NCBI RefSeq assembly: GCF_025717605.1
Contig: NZ_JAJIRQ010000005.1
Span: 371,662-435,661, forward strand
Source of the DNA: Paucibacter sp. TC2R-5
GTDB taxonomy: Bacteria; Pseudomonadota; Gammaproteobacteria; Burkholderiales; Burkholderiaceae_C
DNA: 64,000 nt
Reading direction: 5' to 3'
The position numbers and the translations under genes were made by a program. The stretch's first letter is position 1; every line of letters starts with the position of its first letter. Below the pieces are notes generated by a model. It searched no databases and was not told the DNA's origin. It worked only from the letters and a program-made list of their open reading frames with translations. This document shows, one piece after another, positions 1 through 9,321 of the stretch.

Positions 1-16
1 CAATCTTGGAGACGAT

Positions 17-1195
17 ATGAACTTGCCCGGCCTGAATTTCCAACTTGGTGAAGACATCGACGCGCTGCGCGATGCCGTGCGTGACTTTGCACAAGCCGAG
101 ATCGCGCCGCGTGCGGCCGAGATCGATCACTCCGACCAGTTCCCTATGGACCTGTGGCGCAAGATGGGTGACCTGGGCGTGCTGGGCATTACCGTCGGCG
201 AGGAATATGGCGGCGCGAACATGGGTTATCTGGCCCACATGATCGCGATGGAAGAAATCAGCCGGGCTTCCGCCTCGGTCGGCCTGAGCTATGGCGCGCA
301 CAGCAATCTGTGCGTGAACCAGATCAAGCGCAATGGCAATGCGGCGCAAAAAGCCAAATACCTGCCCAAGCTGATCAGCGGCGAGCATGTCGGTGCGCTG
401 GCAATGAGTGAGCCGGGGGCTGGCTCTGATGTCTTGAGCATGAAGCTGCGCGCCGAAGACAAGGGCGGTTACTTCTTGCTCAACGGCAGCAAGATGTGGA
501 TCACCAACGGGCCCGACGCCGACACCCTGGTCGTCTACGCCAAGAGCGAGCCCGAGCTGGGCGCACGCGGTGTCACTGCCTTTTTGATCGAAAAAGGCAT
601 GCCCGGTTTCAGCGTCGCGCAAAAGCTCGACAAGCTGGGCATGCGCGGAAGCCACACCGGCGAATTGGTGTTCCAGAACGTCGAGGTGCCGACCGAGAAC
701 GTGTTGGGTACGCTCAACGGCGGCGCCAAGGTCTTGATGTCGGGCCTCGACTACGAGCGCGCGGTGCTGACCGGCGGCCCGCTGGGCATCATGCAAAGCG
801 TGATGGACAACGTGATCCCCTATATCCACGACCGCAAGCAGTTCGGCCAAAGCATCGGCGAGTTCCAACTGATCCAGGGCAAGGTCGCGGACATGTACAC
901 GGTCTTGCAGGCCGGCCGCTCGTTCGCTTACACCGTTGCCAAGAACCTCGATTTGCTCGGCGCCGAGCATGTGCGCCAGGTTCGTAAGGACTGCGCCTCG
1001 GTAATTTTGTGGACGGCAGAGAAAGCCACCTGGATGGCCGGCGAGGGCGTGCAGATCTTTGGCGGCAACGGCTATATCAATGAGTACCCGCTCGGCCGCT
1101 TGTGGCGTGATGCCAAGCTGTATGAGATCGGAGCGGGCACCAGCGAGATCCGCCGTATGTTGATTGGCCGGGAACTCTTTGCGGAGACCATGTAA
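17..1195 (+). CDS. ivd: Isovaleryl-CoA dehydrogenase
   Basis: FAD enzyme oxidising isovaleryl-CoA to 3-methylcrotonyl-CoA in leucine degradation, passing electrons to electron-transfer flavoprotein. The 392-residue length is normal for the family. The motif [11 protein letters not shown] lies in the middle domain. The catalytic base is placed as in isovaleryl-CoA dehydrogenases: Glu247 in the [11 protein letters not shown] segment. The C-terminal site that carries the base in other acyl-CoA dehydrogenases reads [10 protein letters not shown] here. Start ATG at 17 has GGAGA just upstream. It is the first gene of a tightly packed forward run, and the true operon start lies outside the window. 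Other leucine-pathway (liu) genes would be expected upstream but cannot be seen. Confidence 0.95.
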   Translation: MNLPGLNFQLGEDIDALRDAVRDFAQAEIAPRAAEIDHSDQFPMDLWRKMGDLGVLGITVGEEYGGANMGYLAHMIAMEEISRASASVGLSYGAHSNLCVNQIKRNGNAAQKAKYLPKLISGEHVGALAMSEPGAGSDVLSMKLRAEDKGGYFLLNGSKMWITNGPDADTLVVYAKSEPELGARGVTAFLIEKGMPGFSVAQKLDKLGMRGSHTGELVFQNVEVPTENVLGTLNGGAKVLMSGLDYERAVLTGGPLGIMQSVMDNVIPYIHDRKQFGQSIGEFQLIQGKVADMYTVLQAGRSFAYTVAKNLDLLGAEHVRQVRKDCASVILWTAEKATWMAGEGVQIFGGNGYINEYPLGRLWRDAKLYEIGAGTSEIRRMLIGRELFAETM

Positions 1196-1777
1196 TTGGT
1201 CGAGGCAGCGGTTCAGATCCCGACGCTGCAACGCCAGCGTTGTCGTTTGCGCGAGTTGCGGCCGCTTGATGCCGGCTCGCTGCAAAGGCATGCCGATGAC
1301 GAGGCGGTCTGGCGCAATATGTTTGAAGGCTTTCCGAGCCCCTATTTACAGGCCGATGCCGAGGCCTGGTGCAGTGGCGGTTGGCGTGATGGTGGGCATG
1401 TCTGGGGCATTGAGGTCGACGAACAGATCATCGGCTGCGTCGGTTTTCAGGCACAGGCCGGTTGGCTGCGCTGCAATGCCGAGATTGGCTATTGGATTGG
1501 TCAAGCCTTCTGGCGGCGAGGCATCAGCAGTGAAGCGCTAGGCCTGGTGACCGAATGGGCTTGGGCTCATCAGCCTGAATTGAGCCGGCTCTGTGCAGGC
1601 ATCTTTGCCTGGAATGAAGCTTCGCAGGCAGTGGCTCGCAAAGCCGGCTATCAACTCGAGGCCCGCCTGCCGCAAAGTGCCTTCAAGGCAGGCCGCCTGA
1701 TCGACCGCGTTGTCTGGGCCAGCTACCGCAATCCCGCAAGTCCGGTGTCATCCGGCGCCGTGACAATGCCGACATGA
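1196..1777 (+). CDS. GNAT family N-acetyltransferase (RimJ/RimL-like)
   Basis: A 193-residue acetyltransferase of the RimJ/RimL branch, judged from an N-terminal RQRCRLRELRPLDAGSL strand-helix, a central IGYWIGQAFWRRGISSEAL acetyl-CoA binding region and a closing NEASQAVARKAGY motif. The acceptor substrate is unknown. The reading frame opens with TTG directly after the ivd stop codon, and the GGAG within the ivd 3' end could serve it by reinitiation. Its stop overlaps the start of the carbonic anhydrase gene (ATGA), so all three genes are probably co-translated. The start is less certain than the function class. Confidence 0.82.
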   Translation: MVEAAVQIPTLQRQRCRLRELRPLDAGSLQRHADDEAVWRNMFEGFPSPYLQADAEAWCSGGWRDGGHVWGIEVDEQIIGCVGFQAQAGWLRCNAEIGYWIGQAFWRRGISSEALGLVTEWAWAHQPELSRLCAGIFAWNEASQAVARKAGYQLEARLPQSAFKAGRLIDRVVWASYRNPASPVSSGAVTMPT

Positions 1778-2454
1778 CTACTGAACTCAAAGAACTGCTG
1801 GACAGCAACAAGCATTGGGCGGCCGAGACCGAAACGCGGGAGCCCGGCTTTTTCTCACGCCTGCTGAAGCAGCAAACGCCGCAATATCTGTGGATTGGCT
1901 GCGCCGACAGCCGCGTGCCGGCCAACGAGCTGGTCAATCTCTTGCCGGGCGAGTTGTTCGTGCACCGCAATGTGGCCAATGTGGTCGTGCACTCGGATCT
2001 GAATTGCCTGTCGGTGATGCAGTTCGCGGTTGATGCTTTGAAGGTCAAACATGTGATCGTGGTTGGGCATTCCGGCTGCGGTGGCGTCAAGGCTGCTTTG
2101 AACGACACCCGCACCGGCCTCGCCGATAACTGGTTACGTCATGTGCAGGATGTGCGCAACCACCACCAGGAATGGCTGGACACGGTGCCAGCGGCGCAGC
2201 GCGTAGACGCCTTGTGCGAGCTCAATGTGCTGGAGCAAGCTCGCAATGCCTGCCAGACCACCGTGGTGCAAGACGCCTGGGCGCGCGGCCAGGAAATCGT
2301 CGTGCATGGCTGGGTTTATGGCCTGCACAACGGCTTGCTGGAGGATCTGCGCATCACAGCGGCTTCGGCCGAGCAGGTCGGCCCGGCTTTTTCACGCGCC
2401 TTGAGCGCGGTCAAGCTGCGCTATGACAGGCAGCGGCTACAGTCGGCCGACTGA
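1774..2454 (+). CDS. can: Beta-class carbonic anhydrase
   Basis: Zinc enzyme interconverting CO2 and bicarbonate in the cytoplasm. Zinc ligands and the catalytic dyad are visible in [12 protein letters not shown] (Cys and Asp-Arg) and VGHSGCGG (His and Cys). HRNVANVV lies between them. At 226 residues the length is usual. The ATG overlaps the previous gene by four bases. Within a run of acyl-CoA catabolic genes it plausibly supplies bicarbonate to biotin-dependent carboxylases such as methylcrotonyl-CoA carboxylase of the leucine pathway. That role is inferred from position only. Confidence 0.93.
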   Translation: MTTELKELLDSNKHWAAETETREPGFFSRLLKQQTPQYLWIGCADSRVPANELVNLLPGELFVHRNVANVVVHSDLNCLSVMQFAVDALKVKHVIVVGHSGCGGVKAALNDTRTGLADNWLRHVQDVRNHHQEWLDTVPAAQRVDALCELNVLEQARNACQTTVVQDAWARGQEIVVHGWVYGLHNGLLEDLRITAASAEQVGPAFSRALSAVKLRYDRQRLQSAD

Positions 2455-2473
2455 CTCAACGCCGAGGCCGCCA

Positions 2474-4315
2474 ATGTTCCCGCAAAAGCTGACCGACTCC
2501 CGAGCGTTCGAAATTGCGCAGGCGATGTTGGGCGGCTTTAATCGGCATTACGGCCTGTTTCGCGCTACTTCGGCCGCGGCCAAGGGCCGCTTCGAGCGGG
2601 CGGACTGGCACGGCCAGCAGCGTGCTCAGCGCGAGCGTATCGAGTTCTATGACGCCCGGGTCGATGAGGCGATCGCGATGCTGGAGCAGCGCTTCCAGAC
2701 CAGCAGTTTGCCGATGGACGTCTGGCAGCAGGTCAAGCTGCATTACATCGGCTTGCTGATCGACCACCACCAGCCCGAGCTGGCCGAGACCTTCTTCAAT
2801 TCGGTCTGCACGCGCGTGCTGCACCACGGCTACTTCCACAACGACTTCATCTTTGTGCGACCCGCCGTCTCGACCGAATACATCGAAAACGAAGAGCCGG
2901 CCGCCAAGCCAACCTACCGGGCTTACTACCCGACGCCCGCCAATTTGCGCGAGACCATGCGCCGCGTGGTCACGAACTTCCAGCTCGACCTGGAGTTCGA
3001 GGACCTGGGGCGCGATGTGGATTGGGTGCTGAGCGCGGTGCGCAAGGAGTTGGGCAACTTCCGCTGGCGCACCAATTTTCAGATCCAGGTCTTGTCCAGC
3101 CTGTTTTATCGCAACAAGGGTGCCTACCTGGTCGGCAAGATCATCAACGGCTTTACCGAGACACCGTTCGCGCTGCCCATTTTGCATAGAGAAGCCCCAG
3201 GCAAGCAGGGCCCAGCCTTGCTCTATATCGATGCGATGCTGTTTGGTGAAGACGATTTGCTGATGTTGTTCAGCTTCGCGCGCGCCTACTTCATGGTCGA
3301 TATGGAGGTGCCCAGTGCTTTTGTAGCTTTTCTGCGTTCGATGATGCCGCGCAAACCGCGCGCCGAAATCTACAGCGCCATCGGCCTGCAAAAGCATGGC
3401 AAGAACCTGTTCTATCGCGACTTCCTCTATCACCTGCGCCATTCCTCCGACAAGTTTCGCATCGCACCCGGCATCAAGGGCATGGTGATGCTGGTGTTCG
3501 ACTTGCCGTCTTACCCCTTCGTCTTCAAGCTGATCAAGGACTTCTTCCCGGCGCAAAAAGAAACCACTCGCGAGCTGATCCAGAGCAAGTATTTGCTGGT
3601 CAAACAGCATGACCGGGTTGGCCGCATGGCGGACACGCTGGAATACAGTAACGTCGCATTCCCTCGCCACCGTTTCGAGGATGAGTTGGTGGCGGAGTTG
3701 AAGCATTTTTGTCCCAGCCTGCTGGAGATCAAGGGCGACGATCTGGTCTTGAAGCATGTCTATATCGAGCGCCGTATGGTGCCGCTCAATATCTATCTGC
3801 AGGAAGCCACACCGGCGCAGATGGAGCATGCGGTGCTGGAGTATGGCAACGCGATCAAAGACCTGCTCGCGGCCAATATCTTCCCCGGCGATATGTTGTG
3901 GAAGAACTTCGGCGTCACGCGTCACGGCAAAGTCGTGTTCTACGACTACGACGAAATCGAATACATGACCGATTGCAACTTCCGCCATGTGCCGCAGCCG
4001 CGCAATGAGGAAGAAGAAATGTCGGGCGAGATTTGGTACCGGGTCGGACCGCGCGATGTTTTTCCCGAGACCTTCGGCCCCTTCTTGCTCGGCCACCCCG
4101 GTGTGCGCGAGCTGTTCATGCGTCACCATGCCGATCTGCTCGACGCCGACTATTGGCAGCAACACAAGCTGCGCATTCAGGCCGGCCATGTGCACGATGT
4201 CTTCCCCTATGACCCGCACAAACGCTTTGCCTACACGGCGGGTCAGAACAAGCATCCCCATGTCGATGGTGCAGCGCTGATCGCAGCAAGCCATCACGAT
4301 CTTCCCGTTCAATAA
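2474..4315 (+). CDS. aceK: Isocitrate dehydrogenase kinase/phosphatase
   Basis: Bifunctional enzyme that phosphorylates and dephosphorylates isocitrate dehydrogenase, diverting carbon into the glyoxylate shunt during growth on acetate or fatty acids. The 613-residue protein aligns over the whole family. The regulatory half precedes a kinase-like half with [17 protein letters not shown] (ATP-binding Lys) and the acidic [17 protein letters not shown] segment. I chose ATG 2474 ([19 protein letters not shown]). An in-frame start at 2423 would add 17 residues and overlap the carbonic anhydrase gene. It sits in an operon that produces acetyl-CoA, consistent with its job. Confidence 0.96.
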   Translation: MFPQKLTDSRAFEIAQAMLGGFNRHYGLFRATSAAAKGRFERADWHGQQRAQRERIEFYDARVDEAIAMLEQRFQTSSLPMDVWQQVKLHYIGLLIDHHQPELAETFFNSVCTRVLHHGYFHNDFIFVRPAVSTEYIENEEPAAKPTYRAYYPTPANLRETMRRVVTNFQLDLEFEDLGRDVDWVLSAVRKELGNFRWRTNFQIQVLSSLFYRNKGAYLVGKIINGFTETPFALPILHREAPGKQGPALLYIDAMLFGEDDLLMLFSFARAYFMVDMEVPSAFVAFLRSMMPRKPRAEIYSAIGLQKHGKNLFYRDFLYHLRHSSDKFRIAPGIKGMVMLVFDLPSYPFVFKLIKDFFPAQKETTRELIQSKYLLVKQHDRVGRMADTLEYSNVAFPRHRFEDELVAELKHFCPSLLEIKGDDLVLKHVYIERRMVPLNIYLQEATPAQMEHAVLEYGNAIKDLLAANIFPGDMLWKNFGVTRHGKVVFYDYDEIEYMTDCNFRHVPQPRNEEEEMSGEIWYRVGPRDVFPETFGPFLLGHPGVRELFMRHHADLLDADYWQQHKLRIQAGHVHDVFPYDPHKRFAYTAGQNKHPHVDGAALIAASHHDLPVQ

Positions 4316-4330
4316 ACCAGGAGCATTCCC

Positions 4331-5509
4331 ATGTCTGATTCCATCGTCATCGTTTCCGCCGCCCGCACCCCCATCGGCGGCTTGTTGGGCGACTTCGCCG
4401 GCTTGCAAGCCTGGGAGTTGGCGGCCGTCGCCATCAAAGCCGCAGTCGAGCGTGCCGGCGTCCCCGGCGACGCGATTGAAGAAGCCTTCATCGGCAACTG
4501 CCTGATGGCCGGTCAAGGCCAGGCTCCGGCGCGGCAGGCGGTGCTGAAGGCCGGCCTGCCGCAGTCGGTGGGTGCAGTGACCTTGAGCAAGATGTGCGGC
4601 GCCGGCATGCGCGCCACCATGTTCGCGCATGACACGCTGAAGGCCGAGAGCGCTGACATCCTGATCGCCGGCGGCATGGAGTCGATGACCAATGCTCCGC
4701 ATCTGATGTTCGCCCGCAAGGGCGTCAAGTACGGCGCCGCGCAGATGTATGACCATATGGCGCTGGACGGCCTGGAAGACGCTTACCAGCGCGGTAAGGC
4801 GATGGGTGTGTTTGCCGAACAATGCGTGGCCAAGTACGGCTTCACGCGTGAAGCGCAAGACGCCTTCGCGGTCGCGTCGACCGAGCGCGCCATACGCGCC
4901 AACGAGGACGGCAGCTTCGCTTGGGAAATGGCGCCGGTGACGGTCGCCGGTCGTGCCGGTGACACCGTCTTCAGCCGCGACGAGCAGCCCTTCAAAGCCA
5001 AGCTGGACAAGATCGCCGGCCTTAAAGCCGCCTTCGTCAAGGACGGCACCATCACCGCTGCCACTTCGTCCAGCATCTCCGACGGCGCCGCCGCCATGGT
5101 CTTGATGCGCGAGAGCCATGCTGCGAAGTTGGGTCTGAAGCCGGTCGCCCGCATCGTCGGCCATGCCGTGCACGCGAACGCGCCGGAGTGGTTCACCACC
5201 GCCCCGGTCGGCGCGATCCAAAAGCTCTTGGCCAAGAACGGCTGGGATGCCAAGAGCGTCGATCTGTGGGAAGTCAACGAAGCCTTCGCGGCCGTCACGA
5301 TGGCGGCAATGGCCGAGTTCAAACTGCCGCATGAAATCGTCAACGTCAACGGCGGCGCGGTCGCCTTGGGCCACCCAATTGGCGCCTCCGGTGCCCGCAT
5401 TCTGGTGACCCTGATCGGCGCCTTGAAGCATCGCGGCCTGAAGCGCGGCGTAGCCGCTCTTTGCATTGGCGGCGGCGAGGCGACTGCGATGGGTGTTGAG
5501 CTGATCTGA
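4331..5509 (+). CDS. Acetyl-CoA C-acyltransferase (thiolase)
   Basis: Cytoplasmic thiolase of 392 residues, cleaving acetoacetyl-CoA or 3-ketoacyl-CoA, or condensing acetyl-CoA. The acyl-accepting cysteine is in LSKMCGAGMRATM, NEAFAAV carries the structural Asn, the catalytic His is in GGAVALGHPIGASGARI, and the second Cys is in ALCIGGGEATAM. A good ribosome site (CAGGAG) precedes the ATG. Acetyl-CoA acetyltransferase is the likeliest activity, since leucine breakdown ends in acetoacetate, but chain-length preference cannot be read. It overlaps the next gene by one base. Confidence 0.93.
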   Translation: MSDSIVIVSAARTPIGGLLGDFAGLQAWELAAVAIKAAVERAGVPGDAIEEAFIGNCLMAGQGQAPARQAVLKAGLPQSVGAVTLSKMCGAGMRATMFAHDTLKAESADILIAGGMESMTNAPHLMFARKGVKYGAAQMYDHMALDGLEDAYQRGKAMGVFAEQCVAKYGFTREAQDAFAVASTERAIRANEDGSFAWEMAPVTVAGRAGDTVFSRDEQPFKAKLDKIAGLKAAFVKDGTITAATSSSISDGAAAMVLMRESHAAKLGLKPVARIVGHAVHANAPEWFTTAPVGAIQKLLAKNGWDAKSVDLWEVNEAFAAVTMAAMAEFKLPHEIVNVNGGAVALGHPIGASGARILVTLIGALKHRGLKRGVAALCIGGGEATAMGVELI

Positions 5510-6177
5510 TGGCGCAGACCCTGATCATCGGCGCCTCGCGCGGCATCGGCCTGGAGTTCGTGCGCCAATGCCGCGCCGCTGGTGGCAAGGTCGTCGGTAC
5601 GGCGCGCAGCGAGGCCGGTCTGGCTTTGTTGCAAGCCGAGGGCGCCACCGCGATCAAGCTGGATGTAGCCGACACGGCCAGCGCCTCTGGCCTGGCCTGG
5701 CAGATCGATGGCTACCAATTCGATCAAGTGCTGTTCGTGGCCGGCGTATTCGGCCCGCGCAGCGCTGGATTGCAAACGCCCACCGAGGCCGATTTCGATG
5801 CCGTCATGCATGCCAATGTGTTGGGGCCTATGCGGGTCTTGCCGCAACTGGTGGACGCCTTGGCGCCGGGTGCAAAGCTGGGCGTGCTGTCCTCGCGCAT
5901 GGGCTCGCTTGCCTTGCGCGAGAACAGCAGCGGCTGGCTCTACCGCGCCTCCAAGGCGGCGGTCAACTCGGTGCTCAAAGATGCCTCGATTGCCTTGCGT
6001 GAGCGCGCCATCTGCATCAGTTTTCACCCCGGCTGGGTGCGCACCGAGATGGGTGGCGAAGGCGCCGACATCGATGTGCGGACCAGTGTGGCCGGCATGC
6101 GGGCCGTGCTGGCCGGCTTGAAGCCGGCCGACAACGGCAGCTTTTTCAATTACGACGGCCAGCCCCTGGCCTGGTGA
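5509..6177 (+). CDS. Short-chain dehydrogenase/reductase
   Basis: NAD(P)-dependent oxidoreductase of 222 residues with a Rossmann fold. The cofactor motif GASRGIG is at residues 8-14, an active-site Ser is in VLSSRMGS and the catalytic YRASK (YxxxK) follows. It is translationally coupled to the thiolase (TGATG). Close relatives include CsgA-like reductases whose substrates are mostly unknown. Placement between a thiolase and an acyl-CoA dehydrogenase suggests a hydroxyacyl-type substrate, but this is inference. Confidence 0.88.
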   Translation: MAQTLIIGASRGIGLEFVRQCRAAGGKVVGTARSEAGLALLQAEGATAIKLDVADTASASGLAWQIDGYQFDQVLFVAGVFGPRSAGLQTPTEADFDAVMHANVLGPMRVLPQLVDALAPGAKLGVLSSRMGSLALRENSSGWLYRASKAAVNSVLKDASIALRERAICISFHPGWVRTEMGGEGADIDVRTSVAGMRAVLAGLKPADNGSFFNYDGQPLAW

Positions 6178-6192
6178 CGAGACACAATCAAT

Positions 6193-7323
6193 ATGTTGCT
6201 TAGCGAAGACCATCTGGCCGTGCAAGACGCGGTGCGCGCTTATGTGCAGGCCGAGATTGCTCCCAAGGCCGCGCAGTGGGACAAGACCCACCATTTCCCT
6301 GCCGCTGAGTTGCAGGGTTTGGCCGAACTCGGCTGCTACGGCGTGGCCGTGCCGACCGAGTATGACGGCGCCGGCCTGGACTACCTTGCGCTGAGCGTCA
6401 TCCTGGAAGAAATCGCCGCCGGCGATGGCGCGACCTCGACCGTGGTCAGCGTCAATAATTGCCCCTGTTGTTCGATCCTGATGGGCTTCGGCAATGAGGA
6501 TCAAAAGCAGCGTTTTCTGAAGCCCCTGGCGCGCGGCGACATGCTCGGCGCCTTCTGCCTGACCGAGCCGCATGTCGGCTCCGAGGCCGGCGGCCTGCGC
6601 ACCACGGCCGTGCTGGACGGCGGCGAGTATGTGCTCAACGGCGTCAAGCAATTCATCACCAGCGGCAAGAACGGCGACGTGGCCATTGTGATGGCGGTCA
6701 CCGACAAAGCCGCCGGCAAAAAAGGCATCAGCGCCTTTTTGGTGCCAACCAACACGCCCGGCTACGAGGTCGACCGGGTCGAAGACAAGATGGGCCAGCA
6801 CGCCAGCGACACGGCGCAGATCCGTTTCGAGAACTGCCGTGTTCCCGTCGGCAATCGTCTGGGCGAAGAAGGCCAGGGCCTCAAGATCGCCTTGGCCGGT
6901 TTGGAAGGCGGCCGCATCGGCATCGCATCGCAGGCGGTCGGCATGGCGCGCGCCGCCTTCGAGGCGGCGCTGAGCTATGCCAAGCAGCGCGAATCCTTTG
7001 GCCAGCCCATCTTCAATCACCAGGCGATCAACTTCAAGCTGGCCGATATGGCCACACAGATCGAAGCCGCAAGGCAGCTGATTCACCATGCCGCCAGCTT
7101 GAAGGATGCCGGCAAGCCCTGCTTGAAAGAAGCGGCGATGGCCAAGCTCTTCGCCACCGAGATGGCCGAACGCGTCTGCTCCGACGCGATCCAGGTCCAT
7201 GGCGGTTACGGTTATGTCAGCGACTTCCCCGTCGAGCGCATCTACCGCGATGTGCGGGTCTGCCAGATCTATGAAGGCACGTCCGAGGTGCAGAAGATCC
7301 TGATCGGGCGCGCGCTGGCTTGA
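6193..7323 (+). CDS. Acyl-CoA dehydrogenase (short/medium chain type)
   Basis: FAD-dependent acyl-CoA dehydrogenase of 376 residues. It carries CLTEPHVGSEA in the middle domain and the classical C-terminal catalytic base Glu361 in YEGTSEVQK, unlike the ivd at the window start. This placement is typical of butyryl- and medium-chain enzymes. It is the last gene of the forward run. The spacing from the SDR gene is 15 bp. Exact chain length is undetermined. After the stop, a 6-bp inverted repeat (GTAGCG-N5-CGCTAC, 7332-7348) lacks a T-tract and is a poor terminator. Confidence 0.93.
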   Translation: MLLSEDHLAVQDAVRAYVQAEIAPKAAQWDKTHHFPAAELQGLAELGCYGVAVPTEYDGAGLDYLALSVILEEIAAGDGATSTVVSVNNCPCCSILMGFGNEDQKQRFLKPLARGDMLGAFCLTEPHVGSEAGGLRTTAVLDGGEYVLNGVKQFITSGKNGDVAIVMAVTDKAAGKKGISAFLVPTNTPGYEVDRVEDKMGQHASDTAQIRFENCRVPVGNRLGEEGQGLKIALAGLEGGRIGIASQAVGMARAAFEAALSYAKQRESFGQPIFNHQAINFKLADMATQIEAARQLIHHAASLKDAGKPCLKEAAMAKLFATEMAERVCSDAIQVHGGYGYVSDFPVERIYRDVRVCQIYEGTSEVQKILIGRALA

Positions 7324-7432
7324 CCCTTTTGGTAGCGGTTTACGCTACTTGGTCAGATCATTCTGTTCTTGTGCCGCGGCAGGTCTACAGTGCGTCACCG
7401 CCGCAGACCGTGCGCAGCACAAAAGGACAGGA

Positions 7433-9055
7433 ATGCTCATGAGCTTGGAGACAAGGCAGCTTGGACCACTCAGCTTCAAGATTGCCGATCAGGCGCAGGA
7501 GTTCGAGGCCATTCATGGCCTGAACTACCGCACCTTCGTTGATGAAATCCCTCAGCATCAGAGCAACCCCGAGCAGCGCCTGGTGGACCGCTTCCATGCG
7601 CAGAACACTTATGCGATCTGCTTGCACCAGGGGGAGCTGGTCGGGATGATCGCGGGCCGCTGCGAGCGCCCGTTCTCGCTTGACGGCAAGCTCGGCGATC
7701 TGCAGCAGCATTTGCCGCCGCATCAGAAGGCGGTGGAGATTCGCTTGTTGGCGGTGGCACCGGCGTTTCGCAAGCATGGGGTGTTTGCTCGGCTTGCCGG
7801 TGTTTTGGCCCGTTACTTCCGTGCCCAGGGCTGCGATCTGGCCCTGATCTCGGGCACGCTGCGCCAGACCAAGCTGTACGCGCATCTCGGCTTTCAGGCC
7901 TTTGGCCCGCTGGTGGGCAGTGCCGAGGCGCCGTATCAGCCGATGCTGATGCGGCTGCCCGACTATGCGGCCAAATCCGGCCATCTGGAGTTTTTGTCTG
8001 ACGGCCAGCATGCGAGCTTTTTGCCGGGCCCGGTGACGATCGCCCCAGCCGTCGCGCAGGCCTTGGCGGCGCCGGCACTCTCGCACCGCGGCTCCGTCCA
8101 TTTGCAGCGTTTGGCGCGGGTGCGGCAGCGTTTATGTGAGCTGGGTCACTGCGAGGGCGCCTTGGTGTTTCCGGGCACCGGCACCTTGGCCAATGATGCG
8201 GTGGCGGGCCAGCTCTCCTTGCTCGGTGGGCGCGGGTTGGTGATCAGCAACGGCGAGTTCGGTGAGCGGCTAGCCGACCATGCGCAGCGCTGGCGCCTGC
8301 CACACCAGCTGATGCGTCTGCCATGGGGTCAGGCGCTCAGCGCAGCGGCGCTGGAGCAAGCGCTGGCCGAGCAGCGGCCCGATTGGGTTTGGGTGGTGCT
8401 GAGCGAGACCTCCACCGGCATGCTCAACCCGCTTGACATGTTGCGCGAGGTCTGTATGCGCTTTGGCGCGCGCTTGTGCGTGGATGCGGTCAGTGCGTTT
8501 GGATTGCAGGCCTTGGACTTGCGCGGCGTGTGGCTGGCGAGCGCCGTTAGCGGCAAGGCCTTGGGTTCCTATGCCGGGCTGGCCATCGTCATGCACAACG
8601 GCGATCTGCAGCCCGCCGGGGCCCTGCCTCGTGCGATTGATCTGGGTGGTTTTGCGCAGGCCGACGGTGTGCCCTATACGCAAAGCTCCAATTTATTGGC
8701 CGCGCTTGAGGCGGCGCTGGCGATCGACTGGCCGGCGCGCTGGCAGGCTGTGCGCGAGGCCGACGCTGCGCTGCGGCTTGCGCTCGGCGCCGATGGCGAT
8801 GGCGATGTTGAAGCTTGGCGTTTGCTGGTAGATGGCCCGCACGCCATGCCGGGCATTTTGACCCTGGCGCTGGGACCGTCCTTGCGGGCGGGCCGCGTTG
8901 GCCAGCGTCTGGAGCGAGCCGGCTTCAAGCTTGCCTGGCAGAGCAGTTATCTGCATGAACGCAACTGGCTGCAGATCTGTTTGATGGGCGCCTGGAGTGA
9001 GGCGGCGCTGGCTTTGCTGCCGCAGCGGCTCAGGCTGGCTGCCGGCACGGTCTGA
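7433..9055 (+). CDS. Fusion: N-terminal acyltransferase (GNAT-like) with class V aminotransferase
   Basis: A 540-residue two-domain protein. Residues about 1-175 form a GNAT-like domain (VEIRLLAVAPAFRKHGVF core, then ISGTLRQTKLYAHLGFQAFGP). Residues about 190-535 form a PLP-dependent class V aminotransferase: FLPGPVTIAP opening, FPGTGTLANDAV phosphate-binding loop, CVDAVSAFG with the pyridine-nitrogen Asp, and SGKALGSYAG with the probable Schiff-base Lys. The aminotransferase half resembles alanine-glyoxylate, serine-pyruvate and aminoethylphosphonate transaminases. The substrate is unknown. A ribosome site (AAAGGACAGG) fits ATG 7433 or 7439. The gene stands alone between flanking intergenic regions, so co-function with neighbours cannot be argued. 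Confidence 0.85.
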   Translation: MLMSLETRQLGPLSFKIADQAQEFEAIHGLNYRTFVDEIPQHQSNPEQRLVDRFHAQNTYAICLHQGELVGMIAGRCERPFSLDGKLGDLQQHLPPHQKAVEIRLLAVAPAFRKHGVFARLAGVLARYFRAQGCDLALISGTLRQTKLYAHLGFQAFGPLVGSAEAPYQPMLMRLPDYAAKSGHLEFLSDGQHASFLPGPVTIAPAVAQALAAPALSHRGSVHLQRLARVRQRLCELGHCEGALVFPGTGTLANDAVAGQLSLLGGRGLVISNGEFGERLADHAQRWRLPHQLMRLPWGQALSAAALEQALAEQRPDWVWVVLSETSTGMLNPLDMLREVCMRFGARLCVDAVSAFGLQALDLRGVWLASAVSGKALGSYAGLAIVMHNGDLQPAGALPRAIDLGGFAQADGVPYTQSSNLLAALEAALAIDWPARWQAVREADAALRLALGADGDGDVEAWRLLVDGPHAMPGILTLALGPSLRAGRVGQRLERAGFKLAWQSSYLHERNWLQICLMGAWSEAALALLPQRLRLAAGTV

Positions 9056-9321
9056 GTCCTTAGCGCCCTGTCGCGCTCAATCAGCTCGCTTTGAGTTGCG
9101 AAGCCTTGGCTCATAGAGTCTGGGTCATCTCAGCCCAATTGCTGCATGGACTCGGTTTGTTGCGGAAAGCCCCGATCGTGGGTGCGCCGGCGCGCTGTAC
9201 AAAACGTACACAGACACTCGAAATCACTTTTCCTAGAATGGCGTCACTTTGCAGCAAGGCCCTCCGATCTGCGTTCAACAGACGGGCCTGCAGCGCCTTC
9301 ATAAGCTTCTAGGGAGAGATC
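9056..9321 (+). promoter_or_regulatory. Intergenic region upstream of the lipoprotein gene
   Basis: No convincing gene is present here. A 5-bp inverted repeat TGTAC-AAAAC-GTACA (9196-9210) lies just upstream of a possible -10 element TAGAAT (9234-9239). No good -35 was found. A weak hairpin AGCGC-N6-GCGCT (9062-9077) follows the preceding gene but has no T-tract. Confidence 0.3.

Noticed and set aside
2456..5431. Long minus-strand open frame opposite aceK and thiolase
   Set aside because: It is a GC-codon shadow of the aceK and thiolase genes; its translation has no family signatures, while the plus strand has complete conserved proteins.
4783..7200. Long minus-strand open frame opposite the thiolase, SDR and acyl-CoA dehydrogenase
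   Set aside because: The plus-strand proteins are complete, with catalytic motifs. The antisense frame has none.
7332..7348. GTAGCG-N5-CGCTAC hairpin after the acyl-CoA dehydrogenase
   Set aside because: The stem is too short and no T-tract follows. It contains GTTTACG but lacks the second half of a LiuR palindrome.
9091..9312. 73-residue frame before the lipoprotein gene
   Set aside because: No ribosome site, no family resemblance, and it covers a likely promoter.
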